DNA of 64,000 nt from an uncultured Eudoraea sp. (GCF_947490415.1 NZ_CANLGX010000001.1:620001-684000); one strand, 5' to 3'. Shown: positions 9,417 through 19,580, numbered from the stretch's first letter. Numbers and translations: made by a program. Notes: generated by a model not told the origin, from the letters alone.

Positions 9417-9670
9417 ATAAAATAACTGCCGCCTCACACCACTTTGGTTAAGTTACTTTGCATACATGAATTCATTTCCCCTCCTTAAGAAATTCAAAAA
9501 GCAATTTGTTAATTCCTTGAAGCAAGTTGATGAACAACTAATTGCAATGTGCCTATATCCTATTAAAATGGGATTAAGTTAAAGAGTAAGACAAGATTGA
9601 AAAGGTTAGTATAGGAATGACTTATATTTACGCGATGGATAACCATCCAACCCAAAGTGTTTAAAAAAAC
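9417..9670. other. Spacer between divergent genes
   Basis: No coding frame, RNA structure or repeat recognised. It contains the promoter of the amidase gene. Confidence 0.4.
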
Positions 9671-11131
9671 ATGAAGAAATTTATTACATTTTTACTAATC
9701 ATTGCGGGGCTATATCTCTTACTTCTTATCCCCATGCCTGAAAATAAAAGTAAACCTCAAAAGGCATCAGAAATTCCTTTTATTTGGGATCAGGATGCGC
9801 TTTGGGAGAATTTGGAAATTGCCTTTCTCCGGGCAAAAGCAATTTCATCTGAAGAATTGGATTCTATCGTACAGGATATGGCTTTTGAAAATGATAGTAT
9901 CCTAAACGCCTATGAAAATAAAACCATAAAACCTGAAGATGGATTTTACGCATTGATAGAGCGCAGGTTTTTCCAGATTGCTCCGCTGATTGCGGCACAG
10001 GAAAACAAATCTGATTGGCACGTCCGGTTTTATAATAGGGTAAGAAAAAAGATAAAATTAGATTCCCGTTTTTGGGATATGAACAGCGCCAGCGCCCGCA
10101 ATACCTCTTACCGCATTCTATATGGTATGAGAGCTGCAGTGGAGGAGATTTTATTGCAATCCAGTGATGATCAGTTTGTATCCACAACCTTTGTTTCCGA
10201 CGAACCTTCTGCTACTCCCTCTGTAGATATCCTGGGAATAGAAGTGCATAGTGGTGATTTGCTCGTCAGCCGGGGGGGAGCAGAGGTTTCAGCTTTTATT
10301 TCGAGGGGAAATGATTTTCCAGGAAATTTTTCACACGTGGCCATTATTCATATAAATGAGGAGACCAATGAGCCATATTTAGTGGAAGCTCATATTGAAA
10401 AAGGTGTGGCCATAGCAACACTGGATGAGTATTTAAATGATAAAAAACTGAGGTTTATGGTTATGAGGCCCAGGATTGATTTGGAACAAATGATCGCAAA
10501 TCCTATGCTCCCCCATGAAGCATCCTTATATATTTTTAATGAATCTCAAACCAGGCATATACCTTATGACTTTAAAATGGATTATTATGATTCTTCGGCC
10601 ATGTTCTGTTCAGAAGTTGGATCATATGCCTATAAACAGTTTGGGATAAATTTATGGGAGTCTGAGTCTACCATCTCGTCAAATGGGATCATTGAATGGC
10701 TGAACAATTTTGGGGTGGAAAATTTCGTAACCCAAATGCCCTCTGATCTTGAATACGATCCAATGCTAAGCGTTGTAGCCGAATGGAGGGATAAGGAAAT
10801 TCTTTTTCAGGATCATGTAGACAATGCTGTTATGGATGCTTTGATAAGCCGTGCCAATGAAGGTGAGAAACTCGATTACAATCTTTGGATGCTGCCCGTG
10901 GCAAGAGTTATTAAGGGGTATTCATTATTTCTTAATAGCATCGGAAAAGAAGGTATTATCCCGGAAGGCATGGGGGCTGTTACAGCACTAAAAAATACTG
11001 ATTTTGTAGACCGGTTTAAGGAATGTAAATCAATTACAGAATTAAAAATAAACGCTTTTAAAGAGGAAAATGAGTATTTACCTCCATACTGGCAACTGGT
11101 AAGAATTGCCGAAGAGAGTATAACAAATTAG
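9671..11131 (+). CDS. YiiX/YaeF-like permuted papain-fold amidase
   Basis: A 486-residue protein with an N-terminal membrane anchor or uncleaved signal (ITFLLIIAGLYLLLLIPMP) and a central permuted NlpC/P60-like domain. Landmarks are VHSGDLLVSR, the catalytic His in FSHVAIIH, the acidic residue in YLVEAHIEKG, and the catalytic Cys in AMFCSEVGSYAY. The reversed order (His before Cys) is that of YiiX/YaeF enzymes, which hydrolyse amide bonds of lipids or cell-wall peptides. The helical N- and C-terminal parts have no family I recognise. Single gene. Confidence 0.82.
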   Translation: MKKFITFLLIIAGLYLLLLIPMPENKSKPQKASEIPFIWDQDALWENLEIAFLRAKAISSEELDSIVQDMAFENDSILNAYENKTIKPEDGFYALIERRFFQIAPLIAAQENKSDWHVRFYNRVRKKIKLDSRFWDMNSASARNTSYRILYGMRAAVEEILLQSSDDQFVSTTFVSDEPSATPSVDILGIEVHSGDLLVSRGGAEVSAFISRGNDFPGNFSHVAIIHINEETNEPYLVEAHIEKGVAIATLDEYLNDKKLRFMVMRPRIDLEQMIANPMLPHEASLYIFNESQTRHIPYDFKMDYYDSSAMFCSEVGSYAYKQFGINLWESESTISSNGIIEWLNNFGVENFVTQMPSDLEYDPMLSVVAEWRDKEILFQDHVDNAVMDALISRANEGEKLDYNLWMLPVARVIKGYSLFLNSIGKEGIIPEGMGAVTALKNTDFVDRFKECKSITELKINAFKEENEYLPPYWQLVRIAEESITN

Positions 11132-11401
11132 GTTCTCCTTAAAAAGAACAATCCTATTTACAGCCTGCCACCCCCCAGGGGTCGGTGCTGCCTATGTTAA
11201 CCAACTCATTTGTAAGCACTATACCGGATATGAAATTTGTTATACCCTATCTCAAAAACTTCTTTGTCTTAGTTTCAAGTAATTAATACCGTTAGATCTG
11301 ATAGCTTGTAAAGGAATACTACCTTTTTGCCTTTATCCGGTCAATTTGTTTTTAAAGTGACCCATCTATTGGTTATATTTAAGAGATTGAATCATCCTAA
11401 A

Positions 11402-13093
11402 ATGAATACAAACTTCGACGCTATCGTCATTGGATCCGGCATTTCTGGTGGATGGGCCGCTAAGGTATTGTGTGAACAAGGCCTTAAAACCTGTATCGTG
11501 GAACGGGGTAGAAATGTGGAGCACACTAAAGATTATCCTACTGCTCTTTTGCAACCTTGGGAGTTTCCCCATGCCGGGTGGATGCCAAAGGCATTCAGAG
11601 ATGAAAACCCCCTGATCACCAAAGCGGCAGGTTTTGGAGAGGACACTGCCCACTTTTTTATTAAAGATAAAGATCAGCCCTACGTACAAAAAAAGCCTTT
11701 CGATTGGATACGGGGATTTCAGGTAGGTGGAAAATCCTTAACGTGGGGCAGAGCTTGCCAGCGATGGAGCCAATCCGAATTCGAATCCCCTTCCAAATAT
11801 AATTACGGCATTCAGTGGCCGGTAGATTACGCAGAAATGGCTCCCTGGTATCATTTAGTGGAAGATTTTATCGGCGTATGTGGAAATAAAGATGGGTTAG
11901 AATCCATGCCCGACGGGGAGTTTCTGCCCCCTTTCGAAATGAATTGTGTAGAACAGCACATGAGCACCGCCTTAGCCGACCGATATCCGGACAGGCATCT
12001 GGTACATGGAAGATGGGCGCACCTGACCGAACCTAAAGAACATCATTTAGAATTAGGCAGAGGAAAATGTCAGGCGAGAAATCTTTGCATGAGAGGTTGT
12101 CCTTTTGGCGCTTATTTTAGCAGTAATTCCAGCACCATCCCCTCGGCACAACGAACCGGCAACCTTAGCATTCTTTCCAATGCTGTTGTGATTAAAATCA
12201 TTTATGACGACCAACAAAAAAAGGCTACCGGAATTGAATATATAGATACGGCTGCCGGATCACGACAGGAGATAAAAGCCAGCATAATTTTTGTAAACGC
12301 CTCGGCCCTAAACTCTAATCTTATTTTATTGAACTCTACTTCTGATCGTTTTCCGAATGGTTTGGGAAATGATCATGATGTACTAGGTCATTATGTAGGG
12401 TTTCATAATTACCGGGGATATACCTCTGGTAAGTTTGAAGGCTTTAAAGACACTTATGTTTATGGCAGGAACCCTTCGGAACTTATTTTAGCAAATTTCA
12501 GAAATGTATCTAAGCATGATATGCCTTTTGTTGGAGGATATACCATTTTCAGTGGCGCCTATAGGTCACGAAATGAAGAGGCTCCGGGAGATGGCCCTGG
12601 AATTGGGGCAGCATATAAAGAAGGTCTTCGTCTTCCGGGAGACTGGCGGGCATATATGTATATGCAGGGCGAGACCATACCAAAAGCATCGAACCGCGTT
12701 TATTTGTCTGACACAGAAAAAGATCCCTGGGGAATTCCACAGCTTGTAATGGATGTGAATTATGATGATAACGACGAATTGATGGTTCAGGACTTTTTAA
12801 AGGAAAGTAAAGCTATGCTGGAGGTCATGGGGTGTTCAGATATTGAACAAAACGATTCAAAACAAGCTCCGGGTCTGGACATTCACGAAATGGGCGGGTG
12901 TAGAATGGGTGAAGATCCAAAAACTTCTATGCTCAATAAATATAACCAGCTGCATCTGTGTCAGAATGTATTTGTCACCGATGGAGCGTGTATGACAAGC
13001 ACCGGAAACCAAAGTCCTTCCCTACTTTATATGGCATTTACAGCAAGAGCTGCGACCTACGCTGCCGAACAATTTAAAGCGCAAAGTATATGA
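11402..13093 (+). CDS. GMC-family FAD sugar oxidoreductase
   Basis: About 563 residues. It opens with the FAD-binding motif AIVIGSGISGGWAAK, then GGKSLTWGRACQRWS, a Cys-rich stretch CQARNLCMRGCPFGAYF, and ends with the GMC C-terminal block: His in IHEMGGCRMG, FVTDGA and the active-site Asn in GNQSPSL. I start at 11402 because the FAD motif follows within 10 residues. First gene of a four-gene operon with junctions overlapping by 4, 13 and 1 nt. Such membrane-associated enzymes oxidise sugars (for example to 3-keto sugars) together with a gluconate-dehydrogenase subunit 3-like partner, which is encoded two genes on. Confidence 0.9.
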   Translation: MNTNFDAIVIGSGISGGWAAKVLCEQGLKTCIVERGRNVEHTKDYPTALLQPWEFPHAGWMPKAFRDENPLITKAAGFGEDTAHFFIKDKDQPYVQKKPFDWIRGFQVGGKSLTWGRACQRWSQSEFESPSKYNYGIQWPVDYAEMAPWYHLVEDFIGVCGNKDGLESMPDGEFLPPFEMNCVEQHMSTALADRYPDRHLVHGRWAHLTEPKEHHLELGRGKCQARNLCMRGCPFGAYFSSNSSTIPSAQRTGNLSILSNAVVIKIIYDDQQKKATGIEYIDTAAGSRQEIKASIIFVNASALNSNLILLNSTSDRFPNGLGNDHDVLGHYVGFHNYRGYTSGKFEGFKDTYVYGRNPSELILANFRNVSKHDMPFVGGYTIFSGAYRSRNEEAPGDGPGIGAAYKEGLRLPGDWRAYMYMQGETIPKASNRVYLSDTEKDPWGIPQLVMDVNYDDNDELMVQDFLKESKAMLEVMGCSDIEQNDSKQAPGLDIHEMGGCRMGEDPKTSMLNKYNQLHLCQNVFVTDGACMTSTGNQSPSLLYMAFTARAATYAAEQFKAQSI

Positions 13094-14181
13094 AAAGTAC
13101 GCAACAAAATCAGGTGGGCGTTGGGATCATAGGATCTCAATTTATCTCTACCATTCATGCTGAAGCACTGAAAACGGTTGCTGATGCAGTTGTTTTGGCC
13201 GTGATTTCGCCAAACGAGGAGCATGTAAAAACGTTTGCGGAACATCACAAGATCCCGAATTGGTTTACGGATATCGATGCCTTCCTGGCCATGGACGAAA
13301 TAGATATGGTGATCCTGGGAGTTCCCAACCATTTGCATTGCGAATTAGCCGTTAAAATAGCCCAGGCAAAAAAGCATGTAGTGGTAGAAAAGCCCCTATG
13401 TTTGAGCCTGGAGGAAGCAGACATCATGATTGAAACCTGCAAAAAAAATAAGGTTAAATTAATGTATGCAGAAGAACTCTGTTTTGCTCCAAAATATGTT
13501 CGCCTAAAATCACTGTTAGATGAAGGAGCTTTGGGGTATCCGGTATTTTTTAAACAGTCTGAAAAACACGACGGACCTCATGCGGCTCATTTTTATGATG
13601 TTGAAAAATCCGGGGGTGGTGTGATGATGGATATGGGATGTCATGCCATTCAATTCTTTAGATGGTTAAATCCTGAGGCTTCCATTGTTTCGGTTTATGC
13701 ACATATGCAAACCGCTGTCCATAAGGATAAGACTATTGGAGATGACAACAGCGTACTCATATTAGAGTTTGAAAATGGGGTAACTGCAATAGCAGAAGAA
13801 AGCTGGATTAAAAAAGGAGGGATGGATGATAAAGCTGAAATACATGGTAGTGAAGGGGTTGCATACGCAGATGTCCTTCAGGGAAATTCTATCCTGACCT
13901 ATAGTGAAAAAGGGATAGGTTATGCTGTGGAAAAAGCAGGAAACACCAAAGGCTGGAGTTTCACTATGTATGAAGAACTATGGAACTATGGGTTTCCACA
14001 GGAGATGGCGCATTTTGTAGACTGTGTAAAAAATGATCGTACTCCCTTAGTTACCGGGGAAGATGGCAAGGCAGTATTAGAAGTCCTTTTTGCGGCCTAT
14101 GCTTCCGCAGGAGAAGGAAAAAAAATCATGATGCCTTTTAAGACGAATGCCAAAAAACCCTATTTATTATGGAAAAAATAA
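13090..14181 (+). CDS. Gfo/Idh/MocA-family oxidoreductase
   Basis: A 363-residue NAD(P)-dependent oxidoreductase. It shows the Rossmann motif GIIGSQFISTIHAEAL, the substrate-domain signature VVEKPLCLSLEEAD with the catalytic Lys, and MMDMGCHAIQFFRWL with the active-site His. The start overlaps the GMC stop codon (ATGA), indicating translational coupling. It probably acts on the oxidised sugar made by the GMC enzyme or on the matching alcohol; the sugar is not identifiable. Confidence 0.92.
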   Translation: MKSTQQNQVGVGIIGSQFISTIHAEALKTVADAVVLAVISPNEEHVKTFAEHHKIPNWFTDIDAFLAMDEIDMVILGVPNHLHCELAVKIAQAKKHVVVEKPLCLSLEEADIMIETCKKNKVKLMYAEELCFAPKYVRLKSLLDEGALGYPVFFKQSEKHDGPHAAHFYDVEKSGGGVMMDMGCHAIQFFRWLNPEASIVSVYAHMQTAVHKDKTIGDDNSVLILEFENGVTAIAEESWIKKGGMDDKAEIHGSEGVAYADVLQGNSILTYSEKGIGYAVEKAGNTKGWSFTMYEELWNYGFPQEMAHFVDCVKNDRTPLVTGEDGKAVLEVLFAAYASAGEGKKIMMPFKTNAKKPYLLWKK

Positions 14182-14699
14182 ATCGCAGAAATGCCATGGG
14201 GATATTAGCCCGGTGGTCCGCCGGAAGTTTTATACCCTTTTCCTGGATTTTGGAAGGTTGTACATATGGTAGCTCTCTATCATTATTTAACAAAGAATAT
14301 CAATCTCTTCTGGGTGCCATTGTCGAAATTATTTTACCTGAAACAGATGAATCTCCGGGAGCCAAAGAGGCGAATGTTCAATATTTTATAGCTCTGATTG
14401 TTGAAGATTGTTATGAAATTGAAAATAAGGACAGAATCTTAGTAGGATTAAACCAATTACTTAAAGATGGATTTCTAGATTTTTCAGCACAGAAAAAATA
14501 TGAGGTAATTGAGCAACTAGACATAGAAGCAAATTCCGCAACCCAAAAAATCCCTCATTATTTTAAGGACCTTAAGTCACTAACACAGTGGGGATATTTT
14601 TCATCCAAAATAGGGATCACTAAAGGACTGAGATACAACCCCATCCCCGGATACTACAAAGGCTGCGTTCCTTATAATGGTGAAATAGCCTGGTATTAA
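14169..14699 (+). CDS. Gluconate 2-dehydrogenase subunit 3-like protein
   Basis: A 176-residue protein starting MEKINRRNAMGILA, resembling a twin-arginine-type export signal, followed by LEGCT and a helical domain with IVEIILPETDESPGA, the hallmark of the gluconate dehydrogenase subunit 3 family (PF13618). These proteins carry no cofactor themselves and are exported with, or stabilise, a GMC flavoprotein. Overlaps the Gfo/Idh gene by 13 nt, so co-translated with it. Confidence 0.85.
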   Translation: MEKINRRNAMGILARWSAGSFIPFSWILEGCTYGSSLSLFNKEYQSLLGAIVEIILPETDESPGAKEANVQYFIALIVEDCYEIENKDRILVGLNQLLKDGFLDFSAQKKYEVIEQLDIEANSATQKIPHYFKDLKSLTQWGYFSSKIGITKGLRYNPIPGYYKGCVPYNGEIAWY

Positions 14700-15409
14700 T
14701 GACAATACATCAGTGTAAAGACTATACCGAATTAAGCAAGGTTGCTGCTGACTGGTTAATCCAGAGGATCAGTAAAAACCCCTTGAGCAAGATTGGTGTT
14801 GCCACCGGAAATTCTCCATTGGAAATGTATAGAAATATTGCAAAGACAAGAGACCTGAACACCAAATCTCTTTCTTTGTTTCAATTGGATGAATGGATAG
14901 GGTTATCCGAATATCAACATAGTTGCATGAGTTACATTGAAAAAGAGGTAAGAATCCCCTGGGGAATACCTTTGGAAAGAGCATATTATTTTTCTCCTGG
15001 TTTAACCCTTCCTGTCAATAAAATTCAGGCGGAGGAGGCAGCCAATTTTATGGGAAAAAAGCTTGAAAAGAAAGGCCTTCTGGATATCCTCATTTTAGGA
15101 ATGGGAAAAAACGGACATTTGGGTTTTATAGAGCCCGACGAAAATTGGCCTTCTGATGAATGCTATGTTTCCGAATTGGCGCCATCTACTCAGAATCACA
15201 ATATGATTAGCTCAGAAAATACACCCCCTGAATTTGGAGTAACTCTGGGTATTAAATCAATCCTGGAAGCAAAAGAAATTTTATTTATGGTAACCGGAAC
15301 TGAAAAAAAAGGCATCTATTCGGAATGGCTTAAAAAGGTGGTCACCCCAAAATTGCCTGCAAGTATTTTATGGAAACATCCCAGAGTTTCCCTGATAACC
15401 GATTTGTAA
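14699..15409 (+). CDS. NagB-family aminosugar-phosphate isomerase
   Basis: A 236-residue cytosolic protein of the glucosamine-6-phosphate deaminase / 6-phosphogluconolactonase fold. It shows GVATGNSPLEMYRN, SLFQLDEWIGL with the catalytic Asp, and LILGMGKNGHLGFIEP. The motif set fits deaminases or isomerases better than lactonases. Its start overlaps the previous stop codon by 1 nt. As last gene of the oxidoreductase operon it may hand the product to central metabolism; whether the true substrate is an aminosugar phosphate is uncertain. Confidence 0.85.
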   Translation: MTIHQCKDYTELSKVAADWLIQRISKNPLSKIGVATGNSPLEMYRNIAKTRDLNTKSLSLFQLDEWIGLSEYQHSCMSYIEKEVRIPWGIPLERAYYFSPGLTLPVNKIQAEEAANFMGKKLEKKGLLDILILGMGKNGHLGFIEPDENWPSDECYVSELAPSTQNHNMISSENTPPEFGVTLGIKSILEAKEILFMVTGTEKKGIYSEWLKKVVTPKLPASILWKHPRVSLITDL

Positions 15410-15529
15410 CTCCTAAATAGCCTTGATTTTTTCTAAGCACAGCTGATCCTGATCATTTACTGCATTAAGCCTGTTTCAGATATTTACTGATTAAAGGGAA
15501 CCGAATTCGTGCCTATACTGTAGATAAAA

Positions 15530-16315
15530 ATACTGGTATTTTTTAAAAAAATCCGACATCATCTTTTAACTAAAAGCCTGCCTGCCATACTGGGAGGCAA
15601 GTTCAGCAAATACTTGCTATATGCCCTGGGGGAAATTGTCTTGGTAGTGGTTGGGATACTCATAGCTTTAAGTATAAATAATTGGAATGAAGATCGTAAA
15701 GAAGAAATTCTGGAGCTGGAATATTTGGAGCGCATTATTACTGACCTTAAAGCAGATACCCGTTATTTTAATCGACAAATAGTTGAATGTAATGAAGTTA
15801 TGGATTTGAGTTATCAATACATTCATAAGGCTTACGAAGAACAAAAGAGCAAGGAAGACTATATTGAATTAATCGAATTATTTACTGATAGAACAGAAAA
15901 TTTGGTGGTCTAGAATTCAACCTATTTAGAACTAAATAATGCAGGCAAATTAAGTATATTCAAAAATCAACAAGTAAAAGACAGCTTAATTGCACTACAT
16001 AGGGATTATGAATATACCGCTTCAAGAATTAAGGAATTTAATGATTACCATGCGAATTTATTAAGTTCATCAATGCGTGTCTACCCCAGAAAGTATTCAA
16101 AAAAGCGCGTTTATCTTCGACAAACCCTATATGTTTAATACCAGGGAATGGGAATATATAAATGACCCAACTTCAGAAGAATTTAGAGAACAAGAATGGA
16201 TAGTAGCCATGTTTCTTGTAAAACATGCTGAGGCCATAGAATTTCATAAGGACCTTCTGTCTAAAATTGAATTTCTTAACGCGCTTATTGAGGAAGAATT
16301 GGATAATAGAAAATG
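15530..16315 (+). pseudogene. Broken DUF6090-type membrane protein gene
   Basis: The conserved N-terminus of DUF6090 proteins is readable (VFFKKIRHHLL ... KYLLYALGEIVLVVVGILIA ... LSINNWNE) but three lesions are visible. The expected start codon position reads ATA. An in-frame TAG follows NLVV at 15911. A one-base shift near 16076 separates SSS from STPESIQKS, after which the family's C-terminal part continues to 16315. Product was a single-pass membrane protein of unknown role. One of three damaged copies in this window. Confidence 0.85.
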
Positions 16316-16453
16316 AGCATGTTATTTAAGCTAGAAAATTCAATTCTCCGATGAAATGCATAAAAAATACGACTAAACCACAACTTTTGGCCCTTTCACA
16401 ACAATTCTGTCTAAAGTCACCACAAGAAATCGTAACTTATTACTACTAAAAAT

Positions 16454-16603
16454 ATGAATTTAAAAACCCTTGCTATGGAATCGAATTCAAACAAACATCC
16501 CGTATTAAACACTATTCTTTCTGTATTAAATATTAGCTTAGAGGTATTACTGGCTTTAATAGCCCTTGGAGTTATCATTGGCCTTTGGGGGATTTTAAGC
16601 TAA
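16454..16603 (+). CDS. Small single-helix membrane protein
   Basis: A 49-residue frame MNLKTLAMESNSNKHP followed by one hydrophobic helix (ISLEVLLALIALGVIIGLWG). Clean ATG and TAA, polar N-terminus and a helix of membrane length suggest a small inner-membrane protein. No family recognised; shorter than usual gene-calling cut-offs. Confidence 0.45.
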   Translation: MNLKTLAMESNSNKHPVLNTILSVLNISLEVLLALIALGVIIGLWGILS

Positions 16604-16720
16604 ATAGTATTTCTTTAGTTTGAAGTTTTAATCCAAGTTTTACCGCTTAGAAATTTTGATGTTTTCTAACTATTGTCACTTAATGGATTTAAGGAGCAGT
16701 ATGCCAGGCTACTTCTCGGG

Positions 16721-17926
16721 TCAATTTCTTTTATTAAGTTTTCTCGTCCCACTGGAAATGATAAGCTTTTCTGTAAAGCTAATCCAAAACGGACTGATGA
16801 TTAAGGTTAAAGAAATAAGGCTAATAGTAAACTTATAACTATAACTTTCAATAATATTAAGGCTGTAGGCCGTTGAAGCGATCAAAAAACTTAATTCCCC
16901 GATTTGAGCGAGCAGGGCTCCGCCCAAAAAAGCCTCTTTCCATGGGCAGGAAAACAAACGTAAAATAAATGAATTAATCAAGTGGTTCGTTATATATACA
17001 CAAATTAAAACCGCTAGAATGGCCCATATATTTTCGATAATGAAGTCAAAATCCAATTGTAACCCAACACTTATAAAAAAAATAGCTACAAACAAGATCC
17101 TAAAGGAGTTTAGGGTATTGTATATCCAATGAGTTGCTTTGGAGGCGTGCATGACCATACCTCCCACAAAGGCCCCTAAGGCCGGTGATAGTTCAAAAAA
17201 AGAAGCTCCCAAAGCACCTCCGAAGCAAAAAAGTATGGCTAAAAAAACCTGAAGTTCATGATCCTTTTCAATTGCTTTGGAAAAGGGAAGTTTTATAGTT
17301 TGCTTTTTGTAAATGTAGATAAGAGAAATAATAATAACTAAGCCTCCTGCGATATTCAGAAAAATTGCCTTGGTAGATTCTTCTTTCCCCCCAAGCATTG
17401 TTACTGCTATCAAAAGCGGGACAATTATGATGTCTTGCATCAATAAAATGCTCAATACGTTCTTTCCTATCCTGGTATTTGTCAGGTTTTTATCTGAAAG
17501 AAGTTTTATGATGACTGCCGAACTACTCAATGCGATTACAAATCCGAGGATAACCGAACGTTCCATGCGCCATCCAAAAAAATAACCCACTGCCAATATG
17601 ATAACAACACTTAAAACAACCTGAATTGTTGTCCCTATGGCAGCAACTTTCCATTGTTTAATAAATTCCGGCAGACTTATTTCCATTCCAATGAAGAAAA
17701 GCAGAAGTATAATTCCCATTTCCCCCAGATGATCAATAGTAGACGGGTCTTCTATAAAACCCAGTCCAGATTGGCCAAGCATAGCCCCTACCAATATATA
17801 GCCAATAATATAAGGCTGTTTTATCTTTTTTAAAAATAACCCCACGGCTACGATCAATATTGCTATGACCGAGATGGACCCAATTAAAGGATCAAAACTT
17901 ATTAACTTGGGCAGTAGTGCGTTCAT
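16721..17926 (-). CDS. KefB/CPA2-type cation:proton antiporter
   Basis: A 401-residue polytopic membrane protein with about 12 hydrophobic helices. The CPA2 pattern is seen in YIIGYILVGAMLGQSGLG, LGEMGIILLLFFIGMEISLPEF, the discontinuous helix ALGAFVGGMVMHASK, and LLAQIGELSFLIAS. There is no C-terminal RCK/TrkA domain, so it is the transporter part only, like many bacterial Na+(K+)/H+ exchangers. It probably exchanges monovalent cations for protons across the inner membrane. Single gene. Confidence 0.88.
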   Translation of the reverse strand: MNALLPKLISFDPLIGSISVIAILIVAVGLFLKKIKQPYIIGYILVGAMLGQSGLGFIEDPSTIDHLGEMGIILLLFFIGMEISLPEFIKQWKVAAIGTTIQVVLSVVIILAVGYFFGWRMERSVILGFVIALSSSAVIIKLLSDKNLTNTRIGKNVLSILLMQDIIIVPLLIAVTMLGGKEESTKAIFLNIAGGLVIIISLIYIYKKQTIKLPFSKAIEKDHELQVFLAILFCFGGALGASFFELSPALGAFVGGMVMHASKATHWIYNTLNSFRILFVAIFFISVGLQLDFDFIIENIWAILAVLICVYITNHLINSFILRLFSCPWKEAFLGGALLAQIGELSFLIASTAYSLNIIESYSYKFTISLISLTLIISPFWISFTEKLIISSGTRKLNKRN

Positions 17927-18123
17927 TGATTTTTTTAATTTCCGGAATTAGGAAGTAATTGATTTCCTTCGTATTCCAAATGTATAATTTTTATTCCCAG
18001 GAGTGCAAAAAGGTTAGTTATAGCTCATGACAATGGTTATGCACTAAAGCCCTGAGCATAAATAATTTTCTAACTTAGTAAGAACTACCAACCATAATTA
18101 ATTTCTTCCATTATCGAAACAAA

Positions 18124-18182
18124 ATCACGCCAAGGCGTGATCAAATGTCCAGTGGACATTTGGTTGAGATAGCCGCTTGCGG
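18124..18182. repeat. Three consecutive short inverted repeats
   Basis: Three hairpins in a row: ATCACGCC-AA-GGCGTGAT (18124-18141), CAAATGTCC-AGT-GGACATTTG (18142-18162) and CCGC-TT-GCGG (18173-18182). They lie just before the truncated DUF6090 gene. The cluster resembles a REP- or MITE-like element rather than a simple terminator. Confidence 0.6.
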
Positions 18183-18208
18183 GCGTCTTGACAATATACT
18201 TAGAACCT

Positions 18209-18646
18209 ATGATTAATTTTTATAGGCGAATACGCAGAAAACTCGCAGACGATAACAAACCTTTAAATTACATGAGGTATGTTTTTAGGGAAATCCTACT
18301 TGTTGTGGTTGGTATTTTGATTGCCCTGCAGATCAATAATCTAAATAACCTCGTAAAGGACCGGCTTACCGTACTGCAGCTTCGAATTGATGACATTGTA
18401 CAAGACGACCTGAATTTGGTCCGTTTTACCAGGGGTTCCAAAACCAGACTGGATGTCTATATAGAAAGGAAACCTGAAAATAATTATTCCGAAATTTTAA
18501 AGCAGCCAAAGGTACGTAACCTTTTGGCCATGAAACTTCTGCTTACCGTTGACGTAATGGAATTTAGAATTGATCTACAAAAAGAAATTGACCGGATTAT
18601 TGAATTAATCGAAATAGAGTTGGGGCTTTCTAAACAGGAAACATAA
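18209..18646 (+). CDS. Internally shortened DUF6090-type membrane protein
   Basis: A 145-residue protein with the DUF6090 start (MINFYRRIRRKLADDN ... MRYVFREILLVVVGILIALQ) and the family's C-terminal helices (KVRNLLAMKLLLTVDVMEF ... IDRIIELIEIEL). The family is normally around 230-260 residues; the middle third is missing without loss of frame. I start at 18209 where the family's MI(N/K)FF-type start lies. It may be non-functional. LytTR gene follows 80 bp downstream. Confidence 0.65.
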   Translation: MINFYRRIRRKLADDNKPLNYMRYVFREILLVVVGILIALQINNLNNLVKDRLTVLQLRIDDIVQDDLNLVRFTRGSKTRLDVYIERKPENNYSEILKQPKVRNLLAMKLLLTVDVMEFRIDLQKEIDRIIELIEIELGLSKQET

Positions 18647-18726
18647 TTTCCCTGTCGTTTTACGCTTATCATAATTCCCTTTCTTGTAAAAAGATAGCTC
18701 CCGGAAATATTTATCTTTGTATAAGT

Positions 18727-19572
18727 ATGCATCAGGAACTGGTATTCTTTAACGCGCCCAGATATAAACTAATATTGAGCTTTTCCATTGGTTTATTTCT
18801 GTACTTTTTTTTAATTGCTTTCCTGCCTTTTGGAGTCAACAACTACAATCCAAACCACACCTATACTTTTGAATTTCTCTACGAGATAGGCCAATACATT
18901 CCAATTACCATTCTCACCTCTCTTATTAATGAATTTGGCATTAAACCTCTGTTTAGGGGGCGCTTCTCTTATGCTTTTATTATTGGGTGGACTATCTGGA
19001 GTCTTCTATTCCTGGGGCTGATCATGTTCGTTACCTATAATTATCAGGGCGATTGGCATGACTGGAAACTTAGCAGTGTTTATGGCTTTGTGGCCGATGT
19101 TTCCAAAGTATTAATTTTCCCCATGGTGGGTACATTCTTTTATTTCAGGTATAAAGCCCTGCAAGAAAAATATGATGCCTTCCTTACCAATATAGACAAT
19201 AGTATCGATGACAAACGCATGATACATTTTACCGGTCAGGGTACAAACGATAAGATTTCTATGATGGTGGCCGACTTTATTTATGCCAAAGCGCAGGACA
19301 ACTATATTGAATTGCACTATCTGAAAAATGGGCAAAACTCAAGGTTCCTGATACGTTCCTCTCTGGCAGGTCTGAACGATTCCCTGGATTATGGTTTTCT
19401 GATCCGTTGCCATCGCTCCTTTATGGTAAATCTATACAATGTTAGCTCTATCAAAGGCGGCAGGAACGATTTAAGGATCACAATGAGCCATGCAGATGAA
19501 ATGATCCCCGTTTCAAAAACCTATGTGGATGACACATTAGAGGGACTAAAAAAATACAAACGTTTCCAGTAA
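18727..19572 (+). CDS. Membrane-bound LytTR-family transcription regulator
   Basis: A 281-residue protein with four hydrophobic helices in the N-terminal half (about 12-35, 50-68, 80-100, 120-140) and a C-terminal LytTR DNA-binding domain (about 175-278): DFIYAKAQDNYIELHY, FLIRSSLAGLNDSL, FLIRCHRSFMVNL and PVSKTYVDDTLEGLKKY. There is no receiver domain, so the membrane part itself probably senses the signal. A direct repeat, the usual shape of LytTR sites, lies 8 bp after its stop and before the cupin gene, which may be its target. Confidence 0.9.
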   Translation: MHQELVFFNAPRYKLILSFSIGLFLYFFLIAFLPFGVNNYNPNHTYTFEFLYEIGQYIPITILTSLINEFGIKPLFRGRFSYAFIIGWTIWSLLFLGLIMFVTYNYQGDWHDWKLSSVYGFVADVSKVLIFPMVGTFFYFRYKALQEKYDAFLTNIDNSIDDKRMIHFTGQGTNDKISMMVADFIYAKAQDNYIELHYLKNGQNSRFLIRSSLAGLNDSLDYGFLIRCHRSFMVNLYNVSSIKGGRNDLRITMSHADEMIPVSKTYVDDTLEGLKKYKRFQ

Positions 19573-19580
19573 GTCTGTCA

